Source: Salidesulfovibrio onnuriiensis
GTDB taxonomy: Bacteria; Desulfobacterota; Desulfovibrionia; Desulfovibrionales; Desulfovibrionaceae
Assembly (NCBI RefSeq): GCF_008001235.1
Contig: NZ_CP040751.1
Coordinates: 3,537,501-3,601,500 of the forward strand
Direction: 5' to 3'
DNA length: 64,000 nucleotides
Position numbers and translations under genes: made by a program. The notes under the pieces were generated by a model. It was not told the DNA's origin. It searched no databases and worked only from the letters and a program-made list of their open reading frames with translations. Shown here in pieces: positions 51,101 to 60,103 of the stretch; the stretch's first letter is position 1; each line of letters begins with the position of its first letter.

Positions 51101-52546
51101 TCAACCGTTCAGATCATGCAGGGCCCTGCCGAGCCGTTGCATTCCCTCGTCGATGATCTCCCGTCCAAAGGCCGCGAAATTGAGGCGCATGAAGGAATCT
51201 CCCTTTCCAGGCTCGGGAAAGAGGATGGGGCCGGGCGCGAAGTCCACGCCCTCGCGCCGGGCCCGCGCGCGCAGCCCGGTGCTGGAAACACCGTGCGGCA
51301 GCCGCATCCAGCAGGCCAGCCCGCCGGAACACGGGGCCGCCGTCACCCCGGGCAAATGCCATTCCAGGGCCTCGAGCATGGCGTCGCGCCGGGCGCGATA
51401 GACCTGCCGCGACTTGCGCAGGTAGGCGGCATAGCGGCCCACGGAAACGTATTCGTGCACGGCCCGCTGCAACAGGCTGGAAGTGGACTGCACATGGAGC
51501 CGCTTGATCTCGGTGAGCATGTCGTGGGCAGGCCCCTCGGCCACCAGATAGCCCACGCGCAGCCCGGGCATGAGCATCTTGGAAAAGGAGCTGGCGTAAA
51601 AGACGTTGCCGCAGCAGTCCAGGGACTTAAGAGCGGGCTGGGCGTGCCCCTCGTAGCGCAGGTCGCCCACGTAGTCGTCCTCGAAGATGGGCACCCCGTT
51701 ACGCTCGGCCAGGGCCACCAGCCGACGCCGGCGCGCCCCGCTCATGCAGGCCCCGGTGGGATTCTGAAAATTGGGAATGGTGTAGATAAGCTTGGGGGAA
51801 TGCTCCCTGAACAACGACTCCAGACGCCCCACCCGCATGCCGTCCTCGTCCATGGGCACGGGCACCAGCCGGGCCCCCAGGGAGCGGAACAGGTCCAGGG
51901 CCCCGGAATAGGTGGGTGATTCCACCACCACGGCGTCCCCGGGGCGCAGCATGGAAACCGCGACAAAGGACAGGGACTGCTGGGTTCCCGAGGTGATCAG
52001 GATGTTTCCGGCGCTGGTCTGGATGCCCTGGCTGCCCAGGATGGAGGCGATGTTCTCCCGCAGGGGGCCGTACCCGCGTACATCCCCGAATTCCAGGGCC
52101 TCCACGCCCTGCCGGGAAAGCACGTCGCGCATGACCTTGCGGAACTCGTCCATGGGGAAGAACCGGGAATCCCCCAGCCCCCCGTTGAAGCGGATCATGT
52201 CCGGGTCCGCCGAATACTCCCAGAACGAGATGCCGGACAGGCGGTCCCGCAATTCCTGCTGCCAGCCCGGCCATTCCCGGCTCCCGGCCGCTTCCTCGGG
52301 CTGCACATAGGAAGGCAGCACAAAGGTGCCGCTGCCCACACGCATGTCCACCAGGCCCTCGGCCTCCAGCTCGGCATAGGCGGTTTCCACGGTGATGCGG
52401 TTGACCCCCAGCGCTTTCGAAAGGGCGCGCACGGCCGGAAGCCGGAACTCCGGGGCCAGCGCCCCGGAAAGGATCCCCTTGCGGAGATGGCCGCTGATCT
52501 GCCGGTACAAAGGTTGGTCGCTCTCCCGGTCCAGGGGTATGCGCAT
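51101..52546 (-). CDS. MocR-type regulator (GntR helix-turn-helix fused to PLP aminotransferase domain)
   Basis: A 481-residue protein: N-terminal GntR winged helix (LYRQISGHLRKGILSGAL, VNRITVETAYAELEAEGLV), a linker, then a fold I aminotransferase-like domain with the PLP Lys in ASSFSKMLMPGLRVGYL. MocR proteins bind PLP as ligand and control genes next to them. It is divergent from an EamA exporter across an 83-bp gap with an inverted repeat, so it probably regulates that exporter. Confidence 0.9.
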   Translation of the reverse strand: MRIPLDRESDQPLYRQISGHLRKGILSGALAPEFRLPAVRALSKALGVNRITVETAYAELEAEGLVDMRVGSGTFVLPSYVQPEEAAGSREWPGWQQELRDRLSGISFWEYSADPDMIRFNGGLGDSRFFPMDEFRKVMRDVLSRQGVEALEFGDVRGYGPLRENIASILGSQGIQTSAGNILITSGTQQSLSFVAVSMLRPGDAVVVESPTYSGALDLFRSLGARLVPVPMDEDGMRVGRLESLFREHSPKLIYTIPNFQNPTGACMSGARRRRLVALAERNGVPIFEDDYVGDLRYEGHAQPALKSLDCCGNVFYASSFSKMLMPGLRVGYLVAEGPAHDMLTEIKRLHVQSTSSLLQRAVHEYVSVGRYAAYLRKSRQVYRARRDAMLEALEWHLPGVTAAPCSGGLACWMRLPHGVSSTGLRARARREGVDFAPGPILFPEPGKGDSFMRLNFAAFGREIIDEGMQRLGRALHDLNG

Positions 52547-52579
52547 GACTGCCTCCAGAAATTGGTCTGGTTAAATTTG

Positions 52580-52600
52580 GCAAAAATCGACCCTTTTTGC
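52580..52600. promoter_or_regulatory. Inverted repeat between mocR-like and EamA genes
   Basis: GCAAAAA and TTTTTGC around a 7-nt centre. It is at the middle of the divergent promoter region and is a candidate MocR operator, though MocR sites are often direct repeats. Confidence 0.45.
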
Positions 52601-52629
52601 AATGCCATTTTTACTCTTATGCTCCGGGC

Positions 52630-53616
52630 ATGAAACAAACCACCACCCACATGCGCGGCTACGGCCTGGCCCTGATCAGCGCGGCCATCATCTCCCAGAC
52701 CGGCATCTTCGTGCGCTTCCTGACCGAGAGCCACAGCCTGGCAGCCCTGGACCTGGTCTTCTGGCGCAACATCATCCTGGGGGCGACCCTGGCGGCGCTG
52801 GCCCTGGTCACGGGCAGGCCCCGGCTGGGAGTCCCGTTCAAACGGCTGCTCTTCCTGGCGGGCTACGGACTGGTGCTGGCGATCTTCAATGCGATCTGGA
52901 CCACTGCGGTGATATGCAACGGCGCGGCCGTGGCCACGGTGCTGGCCTATTGCTCGGTGGGCTATACGGCCCTGCTGGGGACCTGGCTGTTCCGGGAGCG
53001 GCTGGACGCCCCCCAAAAGCTGGCCGCGGGGCTCTGCCTGGCCGGGTGCCTGCTGGTTTCCGACGCACTGGTGCCCGAGGCATGGAGGCTCAACGCCCTG
53101 GGCATCGTCACGGGAATCCTCTCCGGCCTGCTCTATGCGGCCTACAGTCTCATGGGCCGCTTCGCCGCCCAGCGCGGGATCAATGCCTGGACCACCATGT
53201 TCCACATCTTTTCCTTTGCGGCCCTGTTCCAGCTCGCCGGCATCCTGCTGCTGGGGAAGAGCATCCCCATCCTCAGCGCGGGGCCTTCCCTTCTGCTCCT
53301 GCCCGGGGCGGGCTGGCAAGCCTGGGCCTGGCTGGCCGCCTATGCCGTGGGCCCCACCCTCATCGGCTTCGGGCTCTACGCCACCAGCCTCAAGCACCTG
53401 CCTGCGGCCACGGCCAACATCATCCTGACCCTGGAACTGGTGTTCACGGGCCTGACCGCCAACCTCCTTTTCGGGGAGGCCTTCAACCAGACCCAATGGG
53501 CCGGATGCATCCTCATCGTGGCTGCGGTCCTGCTGGTGAACCAGTCCCTCAGGAAACGGGAGGCCCCCTTGATCACCACCCTCAAGGAGAGTGAAAATGC
53601 ACACGAACATCTATGA
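52630..53616 (+). CDS. EamA/DMT-family transporter
   Basis: A 328-residue membrane protein with ten helices in two EamA halves (VFWRNIILGATLAAL; LVFTGLTANLLFGE near the end). It is an exporter or uptake carrier for an unknown metabolite. ATG 52630 (MKQTTTHMRG) is the usual start; the site is weak. Divergent from the MocR regulator. Confidence 0.85.
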   Translation: MKQTTTHMRGYGLALISAAIISQTGIFVRFLTESHSLAALDLVFWRNIILGATLAALALVTGRPRLGVPFKRLLFLAGYGLVLAIFNAIWTTAVICNGAAVATVLAYCSVGYTALLGTWLFRERLDAPQKLAAGLCLAGCLLVSDALVPEAWRLNALGIVTGILSGLLYAAYSLMGRFAAQRGINAWTTMFHIFSFAALFQLAGILLLGKSIPILSAGPSLLLLPGAGWQAWAWLAAYAVGPTLIGFGLYATSLKHLPAATANIILTLELVFTGLTANLLFGEAFNQTQWAGCILIVAAVLLVNQSLRKREAPLITTLKESENAHEHL

Positions 53617-53770
53617 ACTGGAACGGCTCATCCGGGAAAGCGTCGAACAGGGCACGCATGGGCACCGGCCTCTTCCGGCCCCTTCCCCGGCGGAACGAAC
53701 CCTGAAAAGAATCCTGAGGATCCTCTCGCTGGCCCTGCTCTTTTTCGCCCTGGGCCGGTTCACGGCCTGA
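53597..53770 (+). CDS. Small membrane protein overlapping the EamA gene end
   Basis: A 57-residue frame: MHTNIYELERLIRESVEQGT, a Pro-rich linker, and a C-terminal helix RILRILSLALLFFALGRF. The ATG lies inside the last codons of the EamA gene (20-nt overlap) with AAGGAG 8 nt before it, so it is translationally linked. No family recognised, but the site and helix make a gene likely. Confidence 0.65.
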   Translation: MHTNIYELERLIRESVEQGTHGHRPLPAPSPAERTLKRILRILSLALLFFALGRFTA

Positions 53771-53866
53771 CGCTTCGCCTTCGTGCTCCACAGCTCAGGC
53801 AAACGCGAGCGCCCGGCTATCCCATAATAATAGCCGAAAGGCCCTGTTTTCGGGCACTGTTGTCGC

Positions 53867-54664
53867 ATGAACCGGTTTGCCCCATACCTTTGCATCCTCG
53901 CATTGGCGGCCTTCCTCCTGGCACCGGCACCTTCGCCTGCCCAGGAAGTGCTGACCATCTCCACGGGAGAATGGGCCCCGTGGTCAGGCTGCGAACTGCG
54001 CGAAAAGGGGGCAGTCCTGGACATCGTGCGCCAGGCCTTTGCCCGCAGCGGGTACGAGGTGCGCTATGAATTCTACCCCTGGAGCCGGGCCTTCGAGGTC
54101 ATGGAAATGGGCGAGGTGCACGCCTCGGCATACTGGTACCACCGCAAGAAATACGAGGACATCGCCTACCTCAGCGCCCCGATCAACGTGGAGGAACACG
54201 TCTTTGTCTACCGGCGGGACAACCCCATACGACTATGGAAAACCCTCAAGGACCTTGCAGGCTATCGCATCGGCGCTTCCAAGGGGCTTTCCTATTCGGA
54301 CGAATTCTGGAGGCTGGCAAAGGAGGGTGTCCTCAACGTGCAGGTGGTGATCAACGACGAACTGAACATGAAGAAACTGCTGGAAGGCAGGATCGACATG
54401 TTCCCGGTCACGCGCAGCATGATGGAGGCGTCCCTGCGCAATCAGTTCCGGGACGTCAGTTCTCTCGTGGCCCTGACCGGGCAATCGTTCCGGAAATCCA
54501 CCGGGCATCTCCTCTTCCCCAGAAACCGCCAGGAATCGAAAATGCTGGTCGCAAAGTTCAACGCCGGGCTCAAGGCCATCATGGACGACGGTACCCTGGA
54601 AATCATCATGAAAAGGATGCAGCACGGCTACTACGACCCGCAGCCGGAAGGGCCGGGCAGCTAG
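53867..54664 (+). CDS. Family-3 solute-binding protein (unpaired)
   Basis: A 265-residue exported protein: signal peptide ending PSPAQ, then EVLTISTGEWAPWSG, EFYPWSRAFEVM, YRIGASKGLSYSDEFW, and GRIDMFPVTRSMM. It is the fifth family-3 binding protein in the window and is more distant from the other four. No permease adjoins. The start has only a weak ribosome site. Ligand unknown. Confidence 0.83.
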   Translation: MNRFAPYLCILALAAFLLAPAPSPAQEVLTISTGEWAPWSGCELREKGAVLDIVRQAFARSGYEVRYEFYPWSRAFEVMEMGEVHASAYWYHRKKYEDIAYLSAPINVEEHVFVYRRDNPIRLWKTLKDLAGYRIGASKGLSYSDEFWRLAKEGVLNVQVVINDELNMKKLLEGRIDMFPVTRSMMEASLRNQFRDVSSLVALTGQSFRKSTGHLLFPRNRQESKMLVAKFNAGLKAIMDDGTLEIIMKRMQHGYYDPQPEGPGS

Positions 54665-54667
54665 CTC

Positions 54668-55408
54668 CTACTGGGGATTGTCGCCCTCGTCCGAGGGGAA
54701 ATCGGTCAGCCACACGCCGATCAGCACCAGCAATGCCATGGCATAGATGATCCAGACATTCCGGGCCGACCCGGTGTTGGATTCGGGCTTCACCTTGTCC
54801 GGGCCGTAGCGCAGGCGTTCCTCCAGGACGAGGCTCCGGAAGGAACGGTCCACGGCCGGAAGCAGGCGCATGGAGCGCTGGTCGAAAAAGGCGCGAAACA
54901 CCAGAACCCCGGCGCTGGTATACACGTAGCGGACCCTGAACAGCATGCCCCCGGGCTCGGCCGTGATGGTGAAGGTCCAGTTCTCCTGGTCGAACTCCGT
55001 GCCCGTGATGTCGTCGGCGGACCCGGCGGGATTATAGACCCCGGTGTTCAGCAGGGCCCCGAAATTGCCCACCACGTGCCGGTTGAAGGATTCCATGCGG
55101 GTAATGTCCAGCTTGCCGCTCCGGTCGGCCCCCACCACGATGAACGGATAGACCAGGCTCCTGCCTATGGGCCGGTACCCGGCCAGCACCTCCAGTTCGG
55201 TGCCCTGCACCCGTGTGCCGAGGAATTCGGAAAGATAGTCGTTGAGGGCCTTGATCTCCGCCCGGTTCATGGTGGTCCAGGCGTCGGGGATGGTCATGCG
55301 GTAGCCGAGCTGGGTGCTTTCCACCAGGGACTCGGCGTGAATAAGCGCAGGCGCCAGCAAGGCGGACACGGCCATGAAGACGGCCAGGATGGCAAAGAGC
55401 CTGCGCAT
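54668..55408 (-). CDS. Exported C-tail-anchored protein, paralog 3
   Basis: A 246-residue protein with signal peptide (FAILAVFMAVSALLAPALIHA), LGYRMTIPDAWTTM, a beta-rich domain, and a C-terminal helix (VWIIYAMALLVLIGVWL) with acidic tail. It is the third member of the family at 49155 and 50317. ATG 55408 follows GGGGAGG. Convergent with the preceding binding-protein gene. Confidence 0.75.
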   Translation of the reverse strand: MRRLFAILAVFMAVSALLAPALIHAESLVESTQLGYRMTIPDAWTTMNRAEIKALNDYLSEFLGTRVQGTELEVLAGYRPIGRSLVYPFIVVGADRSGKLDITRMESFNRHVVGNFGALLNTGVYNPAGSADDITGTEFDQENWTFTITAEPGGMLFRVRYVYTSAGVLVFRAFFDQRSMRLLPAVDRSFRSLVLEERLRYGPDKVKPESNTGSARNVWIIYAMALLVLIGVWLTDFPSDEGDNPQ

Positions 55409-55655
55409 GAGCACCTCCCCTGCGGCAAGGTTTTTCCCTCATATACAGAATACATATCACTGCCCCTATTGGCAAACATCCGGGCCGCACGGGCAAAAGA
55501 TAATAATCGCGAAAGGGGAATCCCGCCGAAGGGTTCTCCCCGGACTTTTTACGGTTTCACTCCTTTAACCCTTTTCAAAAACTATAAAAAAAGGATAGGA
55601 TGCATTACCCGGCACAACTGCGGCCTTGCCTTGCAACAGAAAACAAGGTGACGAC

Positions 55656-55784
55656 ATGAGCACACCGGACATGTGGACTACGACACGAATCGCAGCCGAC
55701 GGCACTTTCGTATGCCCTGCGTTCGCCCTGTTCGCGCTCCTCTTCCGCATCCCCTTCGGAAACCAGGAGGCCGGCCATGCCTGA
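55656..55784 (+). CDS. Possible 42-residue leader ORF before the kinase gene
   Basis: ATG at 55656 has AAGGTGA upstream; the frame of 42 codons ends at 55784, overlapping the kinase start by 8 nt. The kinase ribosome site AGGAGG is inside it. It has no recognisable domain and may be a coupling leader or chance. Confidence 0.35.
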   Translation: MSTPDMWTTTRIAADGTFVCPAFALFALLFRIPFGNQEAGHA

Positions 55785-57525
55785 CAGCCAGTACTACAAG
55801 TCCCTGCACCGCAGCATGGCCATTACCGTGGTCCTGGTCTCGCTCATGCCCCTGGCGCTCATCACGCTCATCGGCGGCTACCAATACACCGAGATATACA
55901 AGGCCAAGGTCATGGACCACCTGGAGGAGATCGTTCGCAAGCACGAGCAGAACATCGACTCCTATCTGCTGGAAAAGGTGGGCGAGATCCGGGTGCTTTC
56001 CGACACCATGGGCCCGGAATGCTTCCGGGACGAGAACAAGCTGGAAACCCTGCACAAATCGCTCATGACCCGCCACGGCGGCGACTTCGTGGACCTGGGC
56101 CTGATCAACAGCCAGGGAATCCAGGTGGCCTATTCCGGCCCGTTCCGCCTGGGCCTGGCCGACTACTCCACGGCGGAGTGGTTCAGGCAGGTCAAGAAGC
56201 GCAAGGTCTACATCTCCGACGTGTTCCTGGGGCTGCGGGGCATCCCCCACTTCATCATCGCCGTGCTCTTCGAGAGCGGCGGCAAGGAGTGGGTCCTGCG
56301 CACCACCATCGATTTCGTTTCCTTCAACGAGCTGGTGGAAAACATCAGCATCGGCCGCACGGGCCTGGCCTTCATTATCAATGAACGCGGTGAATTCCAG
56401 ACCAAGCCGCGCATCGACCTTTCCGCAGAGGTCCCCTTTCTCAAGGAACTGCTGCGCAAGGCCACCGCCGGAGGAAAAAGCGCCACGCCCTTCTCGGGCA
56501 AGCGGGTCAGCGACATGGTGGTCTCCACCATCGGCCCCAACCCGCTCACCGGCCAGGAGACCATTTTCCTGAGCACGCCGCTCAAGCAGGGCGACTGGCT
56601 GCTGGTCTACCAGCAGGACAGCGTCGACGCCTTCTCGGATCTTTCCCACACCAGGAACCTGGCCCTCATCGTGCTGCTCATCGGCGTGGTGGCCATCACC
56701 TTCGTGGCCTTCTACCTGTCCAAGCGCATGGTCAAGCGCATCGTTGCCGCGGACAAGGAAAAGGAAATGATGAACGAACAGGTCATCGAGGCGGGCCGCC
56801 TGGCCTCCCTGGGCGAACTGGCCGCGGGCATCGCCCACGAGATCAACAATCCGGTGGCCATCATGGTGGAGGAGGCCGGGTGGGTGCAGGACCTGTTGGC
56901 CGAGGGCTTGGACAAGGAAGGCAACATGGACGAGACCAAGCGCGCCCTGGTCCAGATCCGGACCCAGGGTTCCCGCTGCCGCGAGATCACCCACAAGCTG
57001 CTCTCCTTTGCCCGCATGATCGACCCCACCACCATGGAACTGCAGCTCAACGAGCTGGTGGAGGAGATCATCGGCCTGAGCAGCCAGCGCACCAAGTACG
57101 CGGCCGTGCAGGTGGAAACCGAGCTGGACCCGGCCCTGCCCACCATCGCGGCCAGCCCCTCGGAAATGCAACAGGTGCTCCTGAACCTGGTCAACAACGC
57201 GGTGGACGCCATGGAAAAGGACGGCGGCACCCTGACCATCACCACCAAGCGGGACAGGGACGACGTGCTCATGACCGTGGCCGACACGGGCTGCGGCATT
57301 CCCAAGGCCAACATCCAGCGGCTTTTCGACCCGTTCTTCACCACCAAGCCCGTGGGCAAGGGCACCGGCCTGGGACTTTCCATCATTTACGGCATCATCA
57401 ACAAGATGAACGGCGAAATTTCCGTGAACAGCGCCGTGGATGTGGGCACGGCCTTTACCGTGCGCATCCCGTCGGCCGCCAAGTCGGGCCTGCCTGCGGA
57501 AGCGGACGGAGGAAACAAGGGATAA
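55777..57525 (+). CDS. Sensor histidine kinase with periplasmic double Cache domain
   Basis: A 582-residue kinase: TM1 (about 14-35), dCache (36-290), TM2 (about 292-314), HisKA with phospho-acceptor His in GIAHEINNPVAIM (about 360), and HATPase with NLVNNAVDAM (N-box), DTGCGIP (G1) and GKGTGLGLSIIYG (G2). It heads a row of three receivers and a transport/phosphotransferase set and presumably detects a small anion or acid in the periplasm. Confidence 0.94.
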   Translation: MPDSQYYKSLHRSMAITVVLVSLMPLALITLIGGYQYTEIYKAKVMDHLEEIVRKHEQNIDSYLLEKVGEIRVLSDTMGPECFRDENKLETLHKSLMTRHGGDFVDLGLINSQGIQVAYSGPFRLGLADYSTAEWFRQVKKRKVYISDVFLGLRGIPHFIIAVLFESGGKEWVLRTTIDFVSFNELVENISIGRTGLAFIINERGEFQTKPRIDLSAEVPFLKELLRKATAGGKSATPFSGKRVSDMVVSTIGPNPLTGQETIFLSTPLKQGDWLLVYQQDSVDAFSDLSHTRNLALIVLLIGVVAITFVAFYLSKRMVKRIVAADKEKEMMNEQVIEAGRLASLGELAAGIAHEINNPVAIMVEEAGWVQDLLAEGLDKEGNMDETKRALVQIRTQGSRCREITHKLLSFARMIDPTTMELQLNELVEEIIGLSSQRTKYAAVQVETELDPALPTIAASPSEMQQVLLNLVNNAVDAMEKDGGTLTITTKRDRDDVLMTVADTGCGIPKANIQRLFDPFFTTKPVGKGTGLGLSIIYGIINKMNGEISVNSAVDVGTAFTVRIPSAAKSGLPAEADGGNKG

Positions 57526-57528
57526 TCC

Positions 57529-57960
57529 ATGGACATACGTCTGCTGCTCATAGATGATGAAGAGGATTTCGCCCGCGCGGTGGCCCGTCGGCTGGCCAAG
57601 CGCGGCGTGCGGGTGGACCTGGCCTTTGGCGGCGAGGAAGGGCTGGCCCGCCTGGACGAGTCCCCCGCCGACGTGGTCGTGCTGGATATGAAGATGCCGG
57701 GCATGAGCGGGCTGGAAGCGCTCCGGACCGTCAGGGAACGCCATCCCCTGGTGGAGGTGGTGCTGCTCACTGGCCACGCCAGCATGGAGTCGGCCCGCGA
57801 AGGCATGCGGCTCGGGGCCTTCGACTACCTGCTCAAACCCTGCGAGTTCGACACCCTGCTGGGCAAGATCCGGGAGGCAGCCGAGCGCAAGAGGGAACAG
57901 GAAGACAAAATCCGCGAAGCCCGCTCCCGCAGGGAAGGGACAGAAAGAGAGAGTGCCTAG
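57529..57960 (+). CDS. REC-only response regulator 1
   Basis: A 143-residue single receiver: DDEEDF acid pair, phospho-acceptor Asp in VVVLDMKMPGMSG, Thr in LLTGHASM, Lys in LLKPCEF. After the receiver comes a charged helical tail (about 25 residues) with no DNA-binding domain. It follows the kinase by 3 nt. Confidence 0.93.
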   Translation: MDIRLLLIDDEEDFARAVARRLAKRGVRVDLAFGGEEGLARLDESPADVVVLDMKMPGMSGLEALRTVRERHPLVEVVLLTGHASMESAREGMRLGAFDYLLKPCEFDTLLGKIREAAERKREQEDKIREARSRREGTERESA

Positions 57961-58347
57961 ATGAAGGAAACGGAAATCAAGATACTGCTGGTGGACGACG
58001 AAAAGGGCTTCACCGACGTGATGACCAAGCGTCTTTCCAGGCGCGGCATGCGGGTCACGGTGGCCAGCGGCGGCACAGAGGCCATCCAGGCCATGCGCGG
58101 CATAGACTACGACGTGGCCCTGCTGGACCTCAAGATGGAGGACATGAGCGGCATCGAGGTGCTGCAGATTTTCAAGAAAATGCTTCCGGAAATGCCGGTG
58201 ATCATGCTCACGGGCCACGGGTCCGAGGAGGCCGCGCGAGAGGGCATGCAGCACGGGGCCTTCGACTACCTGCTCAAGCCCTGCGAATTCGACAAGCTGC
58301 TGAGGAAGATCATGGCCGCGGTCAAGAGCACAAACAAGAGCCAGTGA
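57961..58347 (+). CDS. REC-only response regulator 2
   Basis: A 128-residue receiver: VDDEKGF, phospho-acceptor Asp in VALLDLKMEDMSG, LTGHGSEEA and LLKPCEF. It is close to its neighbour upstream in sequence and starts right after that stop (57961). No output domain. Confidence 0.93.
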   Translation: MKETEIKILLVDDEKGFTDVMTKRLSRRGMRVTVASGGTEAIQAMRGIDYDVALLDLKMEDMSGIEVLQIFKKMLPEMPVIMLTGHGSEEAAREGMQHGAFDYLLKPCEFDKLLRKIMAAVKSTNKSQ

Positions 58348-58358
58348 GCGGTTCGACC

Positions 58359-58781
58359 ATGGACACCATCAAGGTATTGCTCGTGGATGACGAGGCGGAT
58401 TTTGCCGCCGCAATGCAGCGCCGCCTCGAACGGCGCGGGCTCGCCGTGCGCACGGCGCATTCCGGCGAGGAATGCCTGTCCACGCTCCGGGAATTCGATG
58501 CGGACGTGGTCGTCCTGGACGTGAAAATGCCCGGCATGGACGGGCTGCACACCCTCAGGGCGATCAAGCACGAGCATCCCCTGGTGGAGGTGATCATGCT
58601 CAGCGGCCACGCCTGCATGGACACCGCCGTGGCGGGCATGGAACACGGCGCATTCCATTACCTCATGAAGCCCGCCGACCTGGACGAACTCATGTACAAG
58701 GTGGAGGACGCCTACAAACGCAAAAGTCTTCAGGAGCAGAAAATCCGGGCCATGGAAGAACGGGCCGATCCTGCTTCCTGA
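58359..58781 (+). CDS. REC-only response regulator 3
   Basis: A 140-residue receiver: VDDEADF, phospho-acceptor Asp in VVVLDVKMPGMDG, LSGHACMDT and LMKPADL, then a helical tail. An in-frame GTG at 58344 overlaps the previous stop (GTGA), so coupling is possible; I use ATG 58359. No output domain. Confidence 0.92.
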   Translation: MDTIKVLLVDDEADFAAAMQRRLERRGLAVRTAHSGEECLSTLREFDADVVVLDVKMPGMDGLHTLRAIKHEHPLVEVIMLSGHACMDTAVAGMEHGAFHYLMKPADLDELMYKVEDAYKRKSLQEQKIRAMEERADPAS

Positions 58782-58840
58782 TCCATATTCGGGAGGGCCT
58801 GCGGGCCATGGGATTTCAATCCATCCAACAGGGGGGACAC

Positions 58841-60100
58841 ATGAGCATTGCGCGACGAGTCTATGAAACCCTGCTCCTGGCGGCCAGGGCGCACGCCCAA
58901 TGGGACCTGGAGGTCTCGCGGAGCATCCTGGCGAGCCGGAAACGGCTGCTTCTCCTGCTGGTTCTGGCGCTTCCGGCCATCCTTGTCTCCGTGGGCATGG
59001 CCGCGGACCTGCCGCTGCCGGAAATCCTGGGCGGCAAAAAGGCCTACAGCCCGGCCTTCTACACCCCGGGAATCTTCCTGGTCTCCATCGCCATCGGCCT
59101 GTGCGCCGGGCTCATCACCGGCTGCATCGGCGCGGGCGGAGGGTTCATCATCACCCCGGCCCTCATGAGCGCGGGCATCAAGGGCATCCTTGCCGTGGGC
59201 ACCGACCTCTTCCACATCTTCGCCAAGGCCATCATGGGCACGGCGGTGCACCGCAAGCTGGGCAACGTGTCCGTGGCCCTGGCAGTGGCCTTCCTGGTGG
59301 GCTCGGGCGTGGGCGTCACGGGCGGCGGGGTCATCAACCGCTGGATCTACGAACTCAACCCGGTGCTCTCGGACACCTTCATCAGCCTCATCTACGTGGT
59401 CCTGCTGGGCTTCCTGGGCATCTACGCCATGTTCGACTTCATCCGGCTGCGCAGGGCCGGGGGCGGCGACGCCCACGGCGGTGCCGGGGCCGAGGACGGC
59501 GGCCTGCCCCAGAAGCTGCAGAAAGCCACCATCCCGCCCATGATCACCTTCGACACGGACCTGGTGCCGGGCGGCAAGCGCATCTCGGCCTGGTTCGTGG
59601 GCCTGTGCGGCGCGGTGGTGGGCTTCATGGCCGCCATCATGGGCGTGGGCGGCGGGTTCCTGACCTTCCCCATGTTCGTGTATATCCTGGGCGTCAGTTC
59701 GTTCACCACCGTGGGCACGGACATCCTGCAGATCATCTTCACGGCCGGATACGCCAGCATCTCCCAGTACGCCATCTACGGATTCATCTTCTACACCCTG
59801 GCCATGGGCATGCTGCTGGGCTCCCTGCTCGGCATCCAGGTGGGGGCACTGACCACCAAGCTGGTGCCCGGCATCTACATCCGCGGCTTCTACGCCACGG
59901 CCATCCTGGCGGGCTTCACCAACCGGCTCTTCGCCCTGCCCGCCAAGCTCTCGGCCATGAAGATCATGGACGTGTCCCCGGCCGTCTCGGACCTGTGCGC
60001 CCAGATAGGCAACTGGACCTTCTTCCTCTGCGTGGGGGTCTTCGGCGCATGGGTCATCGGCACCTTCGTGCTCAAGATCAATGAACTGAGGGAGGGATAG
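58841..60100 (+). CDS. TauE/SafE-family anion permease
   Basis: A 419-residue membrane protein. TM helix at the N-terminus, then the TauE/SafE duplicated core: GLCAGLITGCIGAGGGFIITPAL in the first half, GFMAAIMGVGGGFLTFPMFV in the second, and a cytoplasmic Gly-rich linker between. This family exports sulfite, sulfoacetate and related anions; sulfite fits a sulfate reducer but is not proven. ATG at 58841 has AGGGGGG upstream. It sits in a row with the kinase and receivers upstream and a membrane protein downstream. Confidence 0.9.
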   Translation: MSIARRVYETLLLAARAHAQWDLEVSRSILASRKRLLLLLVLALPAILVSVGMAADLPLPEILGGKKAYSPAFYTPGIFLVSIAIGLCAGLITGCIGAGGGFIITPALMSAGIKGILAVGTDLFHIFAKAIMGTAVHRKLGNVSVALAVAFLVGSGVGVTGGGVINRWIYELNPVLSDTFISLIYVVLLGFLGIYAMFDFIRLRRAGGGDAHGGAGAEDGGLPQKLQKATIPPMITFDTDLVPGGKRISAWFVGLCGAVVGFMAAIMGVGGGFLTFPMFVYILGVSSFTTVGTDILQIIFTAGYASISQYAIYGFIFYTLAMGMLLGSLLGIQVGALTTKLVPGIYIRGFYATAILAGFTNRLFALPAKLSAMKIMDVSPAVSDLCAQIGNWTFFLCVGVFGAWVIGTFVLKINELREG

Positions 60101-60103
60101 GCC

